Assembly (NCBI GenBank): GCA_035771165.1
Contig: JAWNZC010000265.1
Coordinates: 2,754,001-2,818,000, forward strand
DNA from: Paragorgia papillata
Lineage: Eukaryota > Cnidaria > Anthozoa > Scleralcyonacea > Coralliidae
DNA length: 64,000 nt
Direction: 5' to 3'
Position numbers and translations under genes: made by a program. The notes under the pieces were generated by a model, which was not told where the DNA came from, did not search any database, and worked only from the letters and a program-made list of their open reading frames with translations. This document shows, piece after piece, positions 11,701-22,700 of this stretch; position 1 is the stretch's first letter, and each line of letters begins with the position of its first letter.

Positions 11701-13299
11701 ACACGCTACGCGTCAGATAAACTATTATTTTAAAAAACAAACTGTAACCTCAGCAAAATGCGAGTTTGCATGCTGCCATTATTTTGCATTTAAAACTTTA
11801 CTCCTTTTCTACTATATAGTGCATGCCGTCTATCACCAATAGACAGTGAGTATTTCGATTCAGCCAATCAAAATGCAGCATTTGTAATAGTACACTAGTT
11901 GGCTTATAGTCTATTGGTATATGATTTGAAAACTTAGCAAAAGTCTTAATTCAAGTTGTTTATGTTTACGCACGATGAAGACATTCACTGTCTTGGTATA
12001 AATGACGAACCAATGACCTCGTAGCAGCGTTTGAGTTCAATTGAGAAACCATCAAACATGCACTGAAAGATTTGTGGAGAGTGAAAAGTGTTTCAACATT
12101 TCTAGACTATACGCCTATACATGCACGACTATATAATATGATCATGCAGGACGAAGATCAAAAGCGTTAATCATTGGGAAGTGTATTATTTTTAAAGTTA
12201 CTTTATAGTGGGTCTCTAAGAAGTTTGGAGAAACACTGAGTAAAGATGTATGAAAACAAGGCCAAAGAAATTTAGGGGCTAGCATGAGCCAGGGCTAGCC
12301 CGGTTAACCCTTTCTTGCATGGTTATTGCAAAACGCACCTGCCCACTCTCGATTTTCCTTCGCATGATCGCCGAAGATTGCGTACGAGCTAAGGGGGAGG
12401 CGAATAAAAGGACGGAATGAAAATGAGTCTAGAGTTACGGTCAGTGCAGAGTCAGAAAAATATTATGTTAACTTGTCTCACAACAACAACGCGCATAAAA
12501 GGGGTAACTGGACTGACTTGTAACTCTTTCCTGTCCGAATTGGTCTTTAGTATTTTATTCTGGCTAACGCCAGACGATTTTATTCACCTCTGGGGAAGCC
12601 CTCGGACAGGAATGAGTTATAAACTATCTCTCTAACTCTTTCATGTCCGAATTGGTCTTAGTATTTTATTCTGGCTAACGCCAGGCGATTTTATTCACCT
12701 CCGGGGAAGCCCTCGGACAGGAATGAGTTAATTAGGAATGTATAGTGGATTTGAGTTTTGAAACTTGCATAAACTAAAAGAAGAATTAATTTAATTTAGA
12801 TGAAAAAAATCCTATAACGTTGACTATTCAAACCCGTCAGTTGCGGGCGAGGAAAGAATTAGCTTGGTTATATATGCAAGCTAAAAAATGCATGGAAAAA
12901 GCGCGCAAAACTTCAAACATACGAATACTATGTTTTTTCAACTCATTCCTGTTCGAGGGCTAATTTCCCAGAGTTGAATAAAATACTGAGACCAATTCGG
13001 ATAAAAAAAAAGTTAGAAGTTATAACACTATATTACCTTTTGTTTCTGCACAGTTAGTACAGTGTAAATTAAATTAATATTGGCTATCATTATTACTGCA
13101 TGTACCTCAGTTGAAACGTGCTTTTGTTTTGTCGTCAAGCTATTTTTAAAGCGTCTAGTTTTAGCATTTTGTTCATGGTAGTCTCTATTTCCATTGCTTT
13201 CTTCATCCAGTTTTGAAATATCTTCCGCCGTGCCCATTTGCGTTGATAATGAAAGCTGTAACTGATCTAAATCAGCAATCAAATCTTCGAGATCAACAT
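5660..13299 (-). CDS. MRL-family adaptor (RIAM/lamellipodin/MIG-10-like), eight exons, 5' end unresolved
   Basis: Eight exons join without a frame break: 13106-13299, 11292-11460, 10493-10617, 10261-10347, 9393-9533, 8125-8256, 6759-6845 and 5660-5767, giving about 347 residues. Order: an acidic leucine-rich N-terminal helix (DLEDLIADLDQLQLSLST) like the start of RIAM, a Ras-association domain (IIEQLLDLGI then ERILEDHV), an RA-PH linker (HYFPTHMLD ... KKRALLE) and a PH domain (GYLLTKDF, KKSWTKRFFVLRGSGLYF, SWIMGIRLAK). RA followed directly by PH with this linker is diagnostic of MRL proteins, which link Rap/Ras GTPases to talin or Ena/VASP and actin at the membrane. The protein stops 35 codons into the last exon, with no proline-rich tail and no SH2 domain, which argues against GRB7/10/14. 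The first exon is uncertain (see 14460-14504). Confidence 0.88.
6030..6200. repeat. 31-bp tandem repeat, about 5.5 copies
   Basis: Units start at 6030, 6061, 6092, 6123 and 6154 (AGAATACTAATGAACATACA...), almost identical. Lies in the last MRL intron. Confidence 0.95.
6253..6342. mobile_element. Palindromic fold-back element
   Basis: GTGTTTTATCAGAT faces ATCTGATAAAACAC around a CGGGCTGCGCCCTCG centre. Intronic, non-coding. Confidence 0.5.
6759..6845 (-). CDS. MRL gene, PH domain exon 3
   Basis: Twenty-nine codons, phase 0 at both ends, ending in MNSWIMGIRLAK, the C-terminal PH helix with its invariant tryptophan. The donor is GTAAAG. Confidence 0.88.
7241..7490. repeat. Tandem duplication containing two copies of a CTGTCCGA MITE
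   Basis: The run from TCTATTGATC through GGACACACAGAGACGG occurs at 7241 and again at 7357. The MITE inside (TAACTCATTCCTGTCCGA ... GACAGGAAAGAGTTAA) is full in the second copy and internally deleted in the first. Confidence 0.8.
8125..8256 (-). CDS. MRL gene, PH domain exon 2
   Basis: Forty-four codons (VTKASNELECIMNF to HCFCLV), phase 0 at both ends. It contains the aromatic LYTSYYDPVTFKKKHKSPTE stretch, which corresponds to the YYG..KKYKAPT region of MRL PH domains. Confidence 0.88.
8317..8553. mobile_element. MITE with GGGGC.GTTTACATGAG termini
   Basis: The ends AAGGGGCAGTTTACATGAG and CTCATGTAATCGGCCCCTT are imperfect inverted repeats followed by GCCGGGCTAGCCCGG. Lies in the MRL intron beside exon 8125-8256. 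Related termini at 50771 and 61760. Confidence 0.65.
9393..9533 (-). CDS. MRL gene, PH domain exon 1
   Basis: Forty-seven codons covering PH strands 1-3: ALEGYLLTKDF, KKSWTKRFFVLRG, SGLYFTTKKKSK. The acceptor is ATATAG and the donor GTAACT, phase 0 at both ends. Confidence 0.9.
9645..9757. repeat. (CGTT)n microsatellite
   Basis: Near-pure GTTC units with ATTC and GTTT variants at the ends. MRL intron. Confidence 0.97.
9967..10116. mobile_element. Inverted-repeat element
   Basis: AAGGTTTGATATGCTGCCGA at 9973 faces its near-complement (TCGGCAGTATACCAAACCTT) at about 10107. Includes an ACATTTCGAGCGAAGG core. Confidence 0.5.
10261..10347 (-). CDS. MRL gene, RA-PH linker exon
   Basis: Twenty-nine codons (HYFPTHMLD to KKRALLE), phase 0 at both ends. 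The linker ending in LLE just before the PH domain has the same layout as in RIAM. Confidence 0.85.
10493..10617 (-). CDS. MRL gene, second half of RA domain
   Basis: The split codon makes E, giving ERILEDHVIISKVFARW and later KYDFFQNTS. This is the ER.LEDH..V...W signature shared by MRL and GRB7 RA domains. It ends before GTAAGT in phase 0. Confidence 0.88.
10795..11225. repeat. Degenerate AACC-rich tandem tract
   Basis: About 430 bp dominated by AACCAACTAACC variants between two MRL exons. No regular period remains. Confidence 0.75.
11292..11460 (-). CDS. MRL gene, first half of RA domain
   Basis: Encodes 56 codons plus one base (VTYVIPIFS to LLDLGI), between TTTTAG and GTATGA. The pattern of two beta strands followed by a helix fits the ubiquitin-like start of an RA domain. 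Confidence 0.85.
12521..12730. mobile_element. Two adjacent copies of the CTGTCCGA MITE
   Basis: Copies at 12521-12619 and 12633-12730 share TIRs TAACTCTTTCCTGTCCGA and CGGACAGGAATGAGTTA and an internal CTAACGCCAGACGATTTTAT. A decayed third lies at 12938-13012; related fragments occur near 2925, 54240 and 55490. Confidence 0.8.
13106..13299 (-). CDS. MRL gene, exon with N-terminal leucine-rich helix
   Basis: Encodes 64 complete codons, entering in phase 1 after an AG at 13300-13301 and leaving in phase 0 before GTACAT. The first 20 residues form an acidic, leucine-rich helix like the talin-binding segment of RIAM. The remainder is polar and low-complexity. Confidence 0.8.
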
Positions 13300-13382
13300 C
13301 TATAGTTGTTAAAGAAAAATATTAATGAATTTATAGTAATTATACTTATTTATTATATAAAATAGAGTGTTTTATTGATTTT

Positions 13383-13670
13383 TCCGCCACTAATAAAAGT
13401 GATAATCTCACATGTGCGATTATTTATGATAATCGCACATGTGACGATTATCGCTGAATCAGCATTATAGTTTAATGCAATTTTTGCAAGGCGACAGGAC
13501 AATTTTTTTATATAATAAACAGAACAATACATGGATGCTTGGAAATATGAAATTTATTTCTCGTGTTGAACAGGATATGCCACTCGTTCGCTTCGCTCAC
13601 TCGTGAGATATCCTGGTTAACACTCGAAATAAATTTCATATTTCCGCACATCCATGTATTATTCTCTATA
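13383..13670. mobile_element. Two inverted-repeat elements side by side
   Basis: A short hairpin of ATAATCGCACATGTG at 13383-13450, and a larger fold-back 13510-13665 whose arms begin AATACATGGATG and centre on CTCGTTCGCTTCGCTCACTCG-like sequence. Both lie upstream of MRL exon 13106-13299. Confidence 0.55.
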
Positions 13671-14459
13671 TAAATATATATGTTGAGTAAAATACTAGAT
13701 GAAACTCCATTTTATTTATTGAGACAGACAGCCATTTTCTGTTTCTTAAAATAATAAAGATTGTCGTATAATCGTATACCCCATCCATGGTCAGATTTTT
13801 ACGTTTAACCTATTTTCAATTAGTAAATATTGAAAACATATTTTTCGTTTATAAAATCATATAAGAACTTGTAAAAGTTTGTGGTGAGAACGAGAAATTG
13901 TAGTAATTGTTGGGTTGCATATGCATGTTACGTCATGGCGGCCATGTTGGTTGGTCGGTGCAAAATAATATTATATTATATAAATGCTATTGTACCTATA
14001 CCAACTAACATGGCCGCTGTGTCTTTGTTCTCTAATTAAATCCCAAGGTAAATCTCATGTTCTCTAACTCGAGCCCACAAGCAACTGCTTGTTTTCATGC
14101 TATTCCGAGTTCTCCCAAACTTTCACCGCCATAATATTACTCATGCACTATATCATTCACCGCCATATACACGGGCCGACAAATTAATTAAAACCTACTT
14201 TCATTGAAGTTTGAAGCTTGATTACCCGAATGAAAACCAAACTAAAACATTAAAATAAAATAAAATAAATTTCTTTAGGGAGAACATGGAAGCCTAGCAA
14301 AGCCTATAGCTGGTCTAAAATGGTGCATGACCACTCCTTGTAATGTATATAACCAATTAACCACCCCTCGTCCCCGCCCATCCAAGCGCTAATGTTTATA
14401 GTCAAACTAAATGTTGAAAAAATTTAACTGAAGGTTGGATGACATATATGTTAACTTAC

Positions 14460-14504
14460 TTCAGAAATATTTGATAAACTATTTAACTCAGGCTGGGCGT
14501 CCAT
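14460..14504 (-). CDS. Possible first coding exon of the MRL gene
   Basis: An ATG at 14504 opens 15 codons (MDAQPELNSLSNISE) that end at a strong GTAAGT donor. Position, strand and leucine-rich content suit the MRL start. The exon ends in phase 0 but the next recognised exon (13299) needs phase 1, so an intermediate exon must exist in the 1.16 kb between them, or this is not the start. Confidence 0.4.
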
Positions 14505-14841
14505 TCCTTGGATAATGCATGTGTAATCAACTGTATAGGGAAATCTTTAAAGTATATTAAATAAAAATGTTATACATGAAAAAGGCTATAAGTATACAGT
14601 GCTGCGTAGACAAGTGTTATGAAACAAGGCACAAAGAAGCACTGAGGTAAACTGCTAAGATTTCTTCGACGTCAGTTCCTAATTTCAAAAAAATCTCCGT
14701 CAGCAGTTCACCACCGTTTTGCTTTATAATTAAAAATAATTCTGTCTCTCCATAAAAATATTTTACTGGTGCATGCGCTACAGCTATAGTTTCCACTAAA
14801 AGTAACCACGAGACAGAGATTCCATGTAGCTAGGTGGAAGC

Positions 14842-15050
14842 GTAATTTTGTTAAAAATATCAAAGCCCAGACAATTACTTTGAAAAATTCCCATTGAAGA
14901 AATGGAAAAAATCAAAATATTTTTATTTTAAAAAATATTTTAAAAAAAAGGTTTAAATAGTTCAATATTTTCATTTTTTCCATTTCTTCTATGTTATGGA
15001 CTTTTTCAAAGTAATTGTGTGGGCTTTGATACTTTCAGTAACAAAATTAG
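14842..15050. mobile_element. Inverted-repeat element between the MRL and LANCL genes
   Basis: Arms from TATCAAAGCCCAGACAATTA to its complement near 15042, with an AT-rich loop. Non-coding. Confidence 0.6.
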
Positions 15051-16261
15051 TTTCCAATAACACAAAAATCTATCCTGTCCACAATAATGGTGTATAATCT
15101 ATAATCAATCATGCATAATTTTGAATACATCAATACAATTATACAACTAATCGGTCAACTAAACCATCATTCTCAGGTTGACCTTCACAGTGTGTTTTCT
15201 CTATGCTCTCAAGTGATTCATTATAAGAATAAAAGTTGTTCTATTCTAACTTCGGTTCCAATGCTTTCAATCTGATCGTTCCCGGCTTTGATTCATCGAG
15301 CGAGTGCCAAGTCAGGGGCGACTGACTCTGACTCAATCCACGAGTACGAGCTGTAGTGTCTCGACTTGACCATTCACTGTTGACGCTGGTTCAAGACTGG
15401 TATATTATATATGTAGTCAATAGTCCCTGATATATCTATTCTATATATATAAGAACTGTAAAAGTAATCATAACTAATAACAACTGAATTATATCACGAA
15501 ATAATCTGTTGCATTGTGAAACTGGTTTTGATTATTAAAACTGTACTTGTTTAAACTAGTTTATAGTGACCTACCGACGTGCTGCCAAGCTCTCAGTGAA
15601 ATTAGACCAGAGATTCGAGTATGCAACCTTCTTTGGAAGTCTCAGTCAAACTGAGATCGAAAACTGATATGCAACCGGTTGTCTATTAGCTTGCTCAGTC
15701 TATAGTACAAGCTGGGGCATATTCTAAAGTTTACTCAATAGATTAATCTCAGTAAGCATAATCAGTCTAGCCAAGAAAAGAAAAGAAACTTGTAAATCCC
15801 TTTGGTAAATAATCTGATGCATGAATTTAGACAAATATCATCAGGAATATCACTCAGTAACTATAAAATATAGCATTTTAAAACGCAAAATAAAATTTTC
15901 CTCCGACTATAGTCCTCACCGAGTGAAGCAGTCCCACTCCCAAACATATATACCTAAAAAAAAACTTTGACGGAAAAGTCCAGAGCTGGTTGTCAATAGT
16001 TTATTGACTTCTAGTAGGCCAAACATGTAACATTTTAATTTTAATTTTAATGATGGAAACAAATTTAAAAAGACATTACAACTTGTAAAAGTTTGCTTGT
16101 CTTACTCCTCTAAAACTTCGAAAGAAGAAAAGGAGAAAATGAGAAAATAAAGATAAATAAATAAAATAATAAATAAAAAAATAAAATAAAATAAACTATA
16201 AAGGAGAAAGACAGAAAATATTGGCAACATTAGATATAAACAATATATACATAGAGGATAT

Positions 16262-16390
16262 TACACGGTGGTGCGAAGATATGGATTTTATCTTCGAGTG
16301 GTGAAAACAATATTTTACGAATGTGCGTAGCGAATGAGTAAAATATCGTTTTTACCACGAGAAGATAAAATTCATATCTTCAATCCAGCG
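16262..16390. mobile_element. Fold-back element upstream of LANCL
   Basis: TTACACGGTGG..CGAAGATATGGATTTTATCTTC faces GAAGATAAAATTCATATCTTC..CGTGTAA. It sits about 250 bp upstream of the LANCL ATG, so it could affect the promoter. Confidence 0.55.
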
Positions 16391-16638
16391 TGTAAGTTTC
16401 TTTTTATTATATAGATTCAATGCAAAAAGAGGTAAAATTCTTAATGACGTCATCGATATCTTCACTAGTGAGGATATGGAAAATACGACACTGCATATTC
16501 TCTAGTAAAACACTCGCATCTATTTAATAAAATACTGTACTGTTTTTTTGTACAATTTAAATATTGCGCAAGCTGTTCAAGTTGTTAGCCTGGGCGCCCT
16601 GTGGTTAGTCAAGTATTTATATTAAACATTGAAGAGAA

Positions 16639-16713
16639 ATGGCAGAAGGACGAGAATTTGACAATCCTTTCAACGACAATATTGAGAAAAAGCTTGTGGG
16701 CGATGATGGAAAG
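16639..16713 (+). CDS. LANCL: LANCL exon 1
   Basis: Residues 1-25 (MAEGREFDNPFND...), phase 0 out before GTTAGC. The AGAAATGG start context and short NPF/NPY-like opening fit LANCL N-termini. Confidence 0.85.
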
Positions 16714-19700
16714 GTTAGCTACTGAGTAGAAAGTTAATAATATTTATACTAGGCTGTTCTAGTTTGGAATCTGTGTTTTGATCATAAACTCCCAAATTAA
16801 ATTGTGATAATCCTACTAAATATGTACAGTACACATGCAGTTTACATCATAATGCAATGATCAAATGAATAATAAAATATAGGAACACTAGTGTATTATT
16901 ATTATACTAGATCTCAATTATATAGATCTATAGGATCTAAACCATTGTTTTTTAATACATTTGTTTACAAATTACAAGTTTCTTTTTTATTTTTTTGTTT
17001 GTATGTTTCACAAAAGTGTAGGTTCTTCAACCATGGCAAGGTCTACTCAAACAAAATATTGAGAACCAGTTATTAAGCTTGGAAAATGGATTGAAAGAAA
17101 CAGATGAAAGTGATTACACTGTCTATACTGGAACTACAGGTGTTCAATTTATAAAAACTGTAGTTTTGCTTGGCAATTATCTCCATTTCCAACTGTAAAT
17201 CTGTTCTTGTTGTTGCTTCTGTTGTTGTGGAGTGTGCGGGTACAGGTATCTCTTTTCAAATTCCTGGCTACATACCCTGGTACCTGTCTGTCTATGGTGG
17301 TCGCTTTTATAGGTGTGTGTCATAGGTGGCGGAACCAGGCTGGCTGGGGGTTGTAAAAGTGGAAAAAAGGAGGGGCTGAGCCCCCCTGCCTTTGTGCCGA
17401 AGGTAAGGGTGATTATACATTGAATATTTATACATCTTCGATATACAGCATTTTAAAAATTCCATATCACTGCAGGGTGACAATCCTGGTGAAAATCGTA
17501 AGAAAAATCGTGCCGTGTGATAGCTCAAAACTCATTTCATGTATTAGCATTTGATGACTGCTGACCAGAAGTATTATGAATGAGCCATATCGAAATGCCA
17601 AGAATTAAGAAAGGCTGAAAAAATGAAGAATAATGAAAAAATTGTTGTGGGTGGTAAAGGTTTTATAATGTTTAGGATTCTGTAAAATCTTCCCCCAAAA
17701 CACAGGGAATGCCATTTCAGAGACTCTAGATTTCAAAAAAATCTGGGGGGGCATACCCCTGGACCCCCCTACAGATTTCTCACGCCTTCAGTGCTCGAAG
17801 TTCAGCCCCCCCTACCAAACCTATCTTCCGCCGGCTATGGTGTGTGTGTGTGTGCAGTGTGGGGGTAATTATGGGTGTAATAAACCATGAACATTATAAT
17901 ATACTAGACAAAGGAAAGTATAGAATAAAACATATTCTGAAAAATAACACCATGCTGAAAGCTCAAGATATGAGTTAAAACAATTAAGGCTCAAACAGTT
18001 TTCAGGATGGCATTTTTTTTTGGAATATGTTTTCTTTTTTTACTTTTTCAAGTTGTTGGCTGGTCTTGGTTAAAGGAATGTACATATTTTGAATTTTTGA
18101 TGCACAATTATGGCAGGTGTTTGGTTTCCGAATTCCAGATATTTGAACATTGAGTAAGGTTTTATTGCATGGCTAAGGAAGGGTTTCATTAAGTTTGAAA
18201 GTTGCATGCAAGCTCAGTTTATTTAAGAAGTAGATAGATAAACTCGCCAAGTGAACACAATCTTAAACTTTATAAATATGAAATTTCAATAGTATGGTAA
18301 ATATTGGGATGATTTGAAAGGAAGACTTTGGAGTTTGCTGGTCACTGGTTTCTAATGAGATTTTAATTCAAATTTTTTTTTCAATGCAATATTTTTATTA
18401 ATCTTTAGATTAAATTTATACAAATTAATCACTAATCCACAGGTAGCATTTATAAGTTAATCGAGGTAGGTGGTGATAACATATTATATTTGTAAGTCCA
18501 AGCAGTGGCATAGGAAGCAAGTTGATCTTGGAGGGGCACAGCTTCAAAAGGGCACTTTGTTCAGGGGGTAGGACTTCAAATTTCAAAAGGACACTTGAAA
18601 GACATGTTTTATCATAAAAAGGGCACTTTTCTGTTGCAAAAAGGGCACTTCATGACAAAGTGGGGGAGGGGGGGGGCACATGCCCTGTTTTCCCCCTGGT
18701 TCCTACACCCCTGAGTCCAAGTCAGGTGAGAGAAAGAAGAATACATTGTAAACAACTTACTAGAAATCACAAATAATTTGACATCTTAGTGCAAACCAAA
18801 CTTACTGTAATTAATTATTATTCTAAATAATTGAAGAAACCTAATAATTATATCCGTGTGTGGGTAGCAGCAGTGGAAGCATGGGGGCAGTGCATGGGGC
18901 CGATCACCCCCACAAGTTTTTACATGTGTGGGCAACCGATTTCACCCCCACAAAATGTTTACAAATTATCATACGTTTCTAACTAAAGCCAATATGTTAT
19001 AACAACGGGATTGAAATGAAAGCTTCTAATAAATATATAAAGGTTATTCTGGCAGCTTAATTAGTGCGTTCTTATCCTGGAAATAGTCCAAAAATGGTTT
19101 CCAAGGAGTCTAAAAATTCAAATACCCAAACAACATCTCACCCCCACACTCAAAAACATCTTCCACGAGCCTCTGGGTAGCACTGCCAGTGTCGCTCAAA
19201 GTGGAAATTTTTTAATTAAGTAGCTCTCTTTTTTCTCTTTTTTAAAAATTGCCCATGGATATTTTGGAAAATAATTATAAATAATAATAAAAATAACACA
19301 GTATTTTAATATTTTCTCCTTTAAAAGCGCGATTTTTGGGATTTTGACCATTTTCGGTTTTTAGCTATTTTCGACATTTTCAACATTTTCCTTGAATATA
19401 ATTATTTTCCCATCATTTTTTGCGTCTAGTGAGTGGTTGCGTTTGCGTAAATATGTATTGCTATGTCAGCAGCATGGATGTTTCTATTATAAAGTGCCTG
19501 ACTGTGTTTCGTCAAACCACAGGTCGCCCAGACGCGGCAACACAAACGTGGGCTTTGGGAACGAGAATAACGCGTGTATATGACAACACCGCTGCCAAAC
19601 GTTTTGTGCATGCGCGACGTCCGAACTCGTCCTCAGGAAAAGTGCGGGAAAACACTGAAATATTTGGACTGGTACGAGAGTCCGACACAAAAGTTAAAAA

Positions 19701-22700
19701 TATAAGCATACTACCGAAAAGATGAGGTAGGTAATTTGTGCATGGCTTCTTTGTCAATATTGTAACATATTCTGAAATTACCCCTTCGTAATTTTCTTTA
19801 CCCTTTTTTTAAAACACAAATGAATAGTCGAATCTTACTTAGTCTTCACTGTCTGGTTGTTGTTGCCACGACTAGTTCCCACTTCTCTTGCAATCAGTTA
19901 CTCTAGCGAATTCACGCATGCGCAAACGTTTGGCAGCGGCGGTGTATATGACAAGCGACCAGTAAACTCGTTCTCAGGGCCTTACTGGTTTTGCGCGCGG
20001 CCTAGAAGCATAATTAAGATTATGCCAGTCTTACATGACTGAACGCCGTTGCGTAACAAATTTTTCAAACCATGCACATGTGTAACACTCCTTGTGAAAC
20101 TTGTCTCACTGTCTTTGGTTCGCAAACCATTGCAGTTTCACGAAAAAATTGCGCCATGTATAACGCGGTACCTTTAAGGTAAAGGTCTTTAATTAGAATA
20201 CATCAAACGAGTATCTTTACAATCAAATTACTCCTAAGGATTTTTCAATGTGGCCATGTCGAGGCATATCAAAGGCGCTTTAAGCAGCCGCCATACGACA
20301 CAGTTCAGACCACGGATCCCAGCTAAGCCCTAGGTGTTGATTTTACGGAGGGAGGAAAACCGGAGAACCCGGCGAAAAACCCTCGGAGCACAGGAGAGAT
20401 CAACTAAACTCTACTCACATGAGTCTCAAGCTCGAGAACGGGGTTGTTTCCAGATGGTCACCCATCCAAGTACTAGCCCCGTCTAACCGGGCTTAACTAT
20501 TGGTGAGAGGGAGCGCCCTAACAGCACACACCATCCGTGCTCCCCTGTAGCAACCGATGTACGCAGTGCGTGCATATCTTTCCCCCCCAATTTCAACGTA
20601 TTATTAGATATTTCACACTTGAGAAAAGATTGCTAAAAGACATTTTTCCAAATCCAAAGAAGTTTTTACGGCTAAGGATGCTTGAGATGAAGCCTGCATG
20701 TAATGAGCAGAGAGCAGTTAATAACTTCTAGAGCAGTAGTGTATAATCACTAAAACTATGTTTGACGAATATATGAATCACTAAAACAATATTTGCAGTA
20801 TCAAAAATCTTTATGCTCAAAACAGACATCTGTTTGAGTTTTAATAGTTCTACGCGCTTTTCAAGGGGAAAACATAAAAATGCCGTGTCATCCAGTGGAA
20901 ATATAACATCTAAATTTCACTGGCTGAAAGTCAAGCTGGGAAATAAAGGGGGAAAATGGGAAAATTCATATTTCAAATTTTATGTGTACCCCGCCTTAGT
21001 GAATTACTGTTGCTTAGGAATTGAAAACTATTTTGTATACTCACTATATTTTCTAATTATTTATAGTTTTTCTGTTTTCATTTAGGAATAGCACTTCTTT
21101 ACTTTCACCTTGCCTCAACTTTATACTGTAACAATACAAATGAACAACAACAACTGCTGAACAAAGCTTTCATAATGTTGGAAAGTGCATTGTGTAAATT
21201 AAAAGGCAAACGTGTGAGCTTTCTTTGTGGAGATGCAGGTATTATTAAATGATTAGATTAAACATAAATTGATTATTACAGGGTTTTTTATTATAGCATA
21301 TAATAGTAACAACGTATCTAATTGTTTGTCGTGTGTGTATCGTTTTTCCATATTTGAAGTTTTGGTGCTCGTTTGAATATAAAATACAATGAGATTTATT
21401 TATGATCTGTTTTGTTCATGTAGGTGTGTATGCTCTGGCATCTGTCCTTTACTCTAAACTTGGTCAAGCAAGAAAATCTGAAACCTGTATTGAAAAGTTA
21501 TGTCATATTTGCGAGCAAGTTGTTTCGGACGAGTCCTTGCCTGATGAGATGTTGTGTGGAAGAGCTGGTTACTTATATTCCTTGCTTTTTGTTCAAAAGT
21601 ATGTTGGTAAAGAAAGCATTCCTGGTGCACTACTTGAAAAGGTGAGTTGAATTTTTGTCCGAAATTTATATATTTAATTAATAATTCATGAGGAAAATTC
21701 AAAGAAATTAAGGTTTAATCAGTGTCTGTACACTATGATACAGATTCCTCTTGATTTACATAAACTTTAGCCTTGATTTTCTCGACTTAAATTACTACGC
21801 CAATGAACTTACCAAATTACAGAATTCGTGTTTCTCGGCTTCGCTTCGTGTCTGTATATACACCGATACAGAACGGCCAATCGGTTACTTAACTAAAGAT
21901 AGTTTTGTTTACACCGGTACACGCTCTATCTCCTATATAAAAGACGCAAATTTAAGACTATCAACAATTGTTGCTAAAGGATTTATTTGTGTGTATTACT
22001 ACTTTCGGGGGATGGCTACGGTAGTACACCACAGAATAAAACGAACAGTTCATCGATATAATAGTCTCGCGCGCTTGCAGACCTTGCACAAATTACAGAT
22101 CTAATAAGAAGGTGCTCTAGAAAAAAAGACTTTTATTAGTCCGCAGCGCGAGCGAGCAAGGCAGCGGACCTAAATAATGTAGTGGGGCTTTTTTCCAATC
22201 TTTCATTAGCGCGTTGCATTGTGGTCGAAAATGTATGTACTAATGTACTATCAACCGACCACAATGCAATGCGCTTAAATTAATGTTCTGTTTACCTGAA
22301 AATTAAAACTACATAATGTTGATGTTAAAAACTTAAAACAGACCGCATTCAAGGTTTGTAAACTGACGAGTGACAGCACTGCCAAGTCAGGGTACGCGCG
22401 GCGCCGAATTGATAAGCGACTGCGATCGGTTCTTTATAAAATATCTCTTTAAAGTGCCTATAAACTCAAAATAAGATGTTACTGATATGGATTCTATGTA
22501 ACGTGAATAGTTGAATGCCAAAATATTTTCTGACTTGAACTTCTATTTGTTGTTATATTGAGGTTTGTATTTCCAAAATGGTAATGAGGATGACGTCAAT
22601 GTAGGCACTTGTGTGTGTTTTGTTCTTTTCTTATGATAAACCGCTTGAAGATTTTAATGAAAAAAATGATAAAATATAGAATATACTATACAAGTATGCC

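Larger units (their letters stand above)
14505..16638. promoter_or_regulatory. Spacer between divergent MRL and LANCL genes
   Basis: This 2.1-kb spacer should contain both promoters. It also holds the fold-back element at 14842, an A-rich AAATA tract (16135-16200) and another fold-back at 16262-16390. I see no defined promoter motif. Confidence 0.4.
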
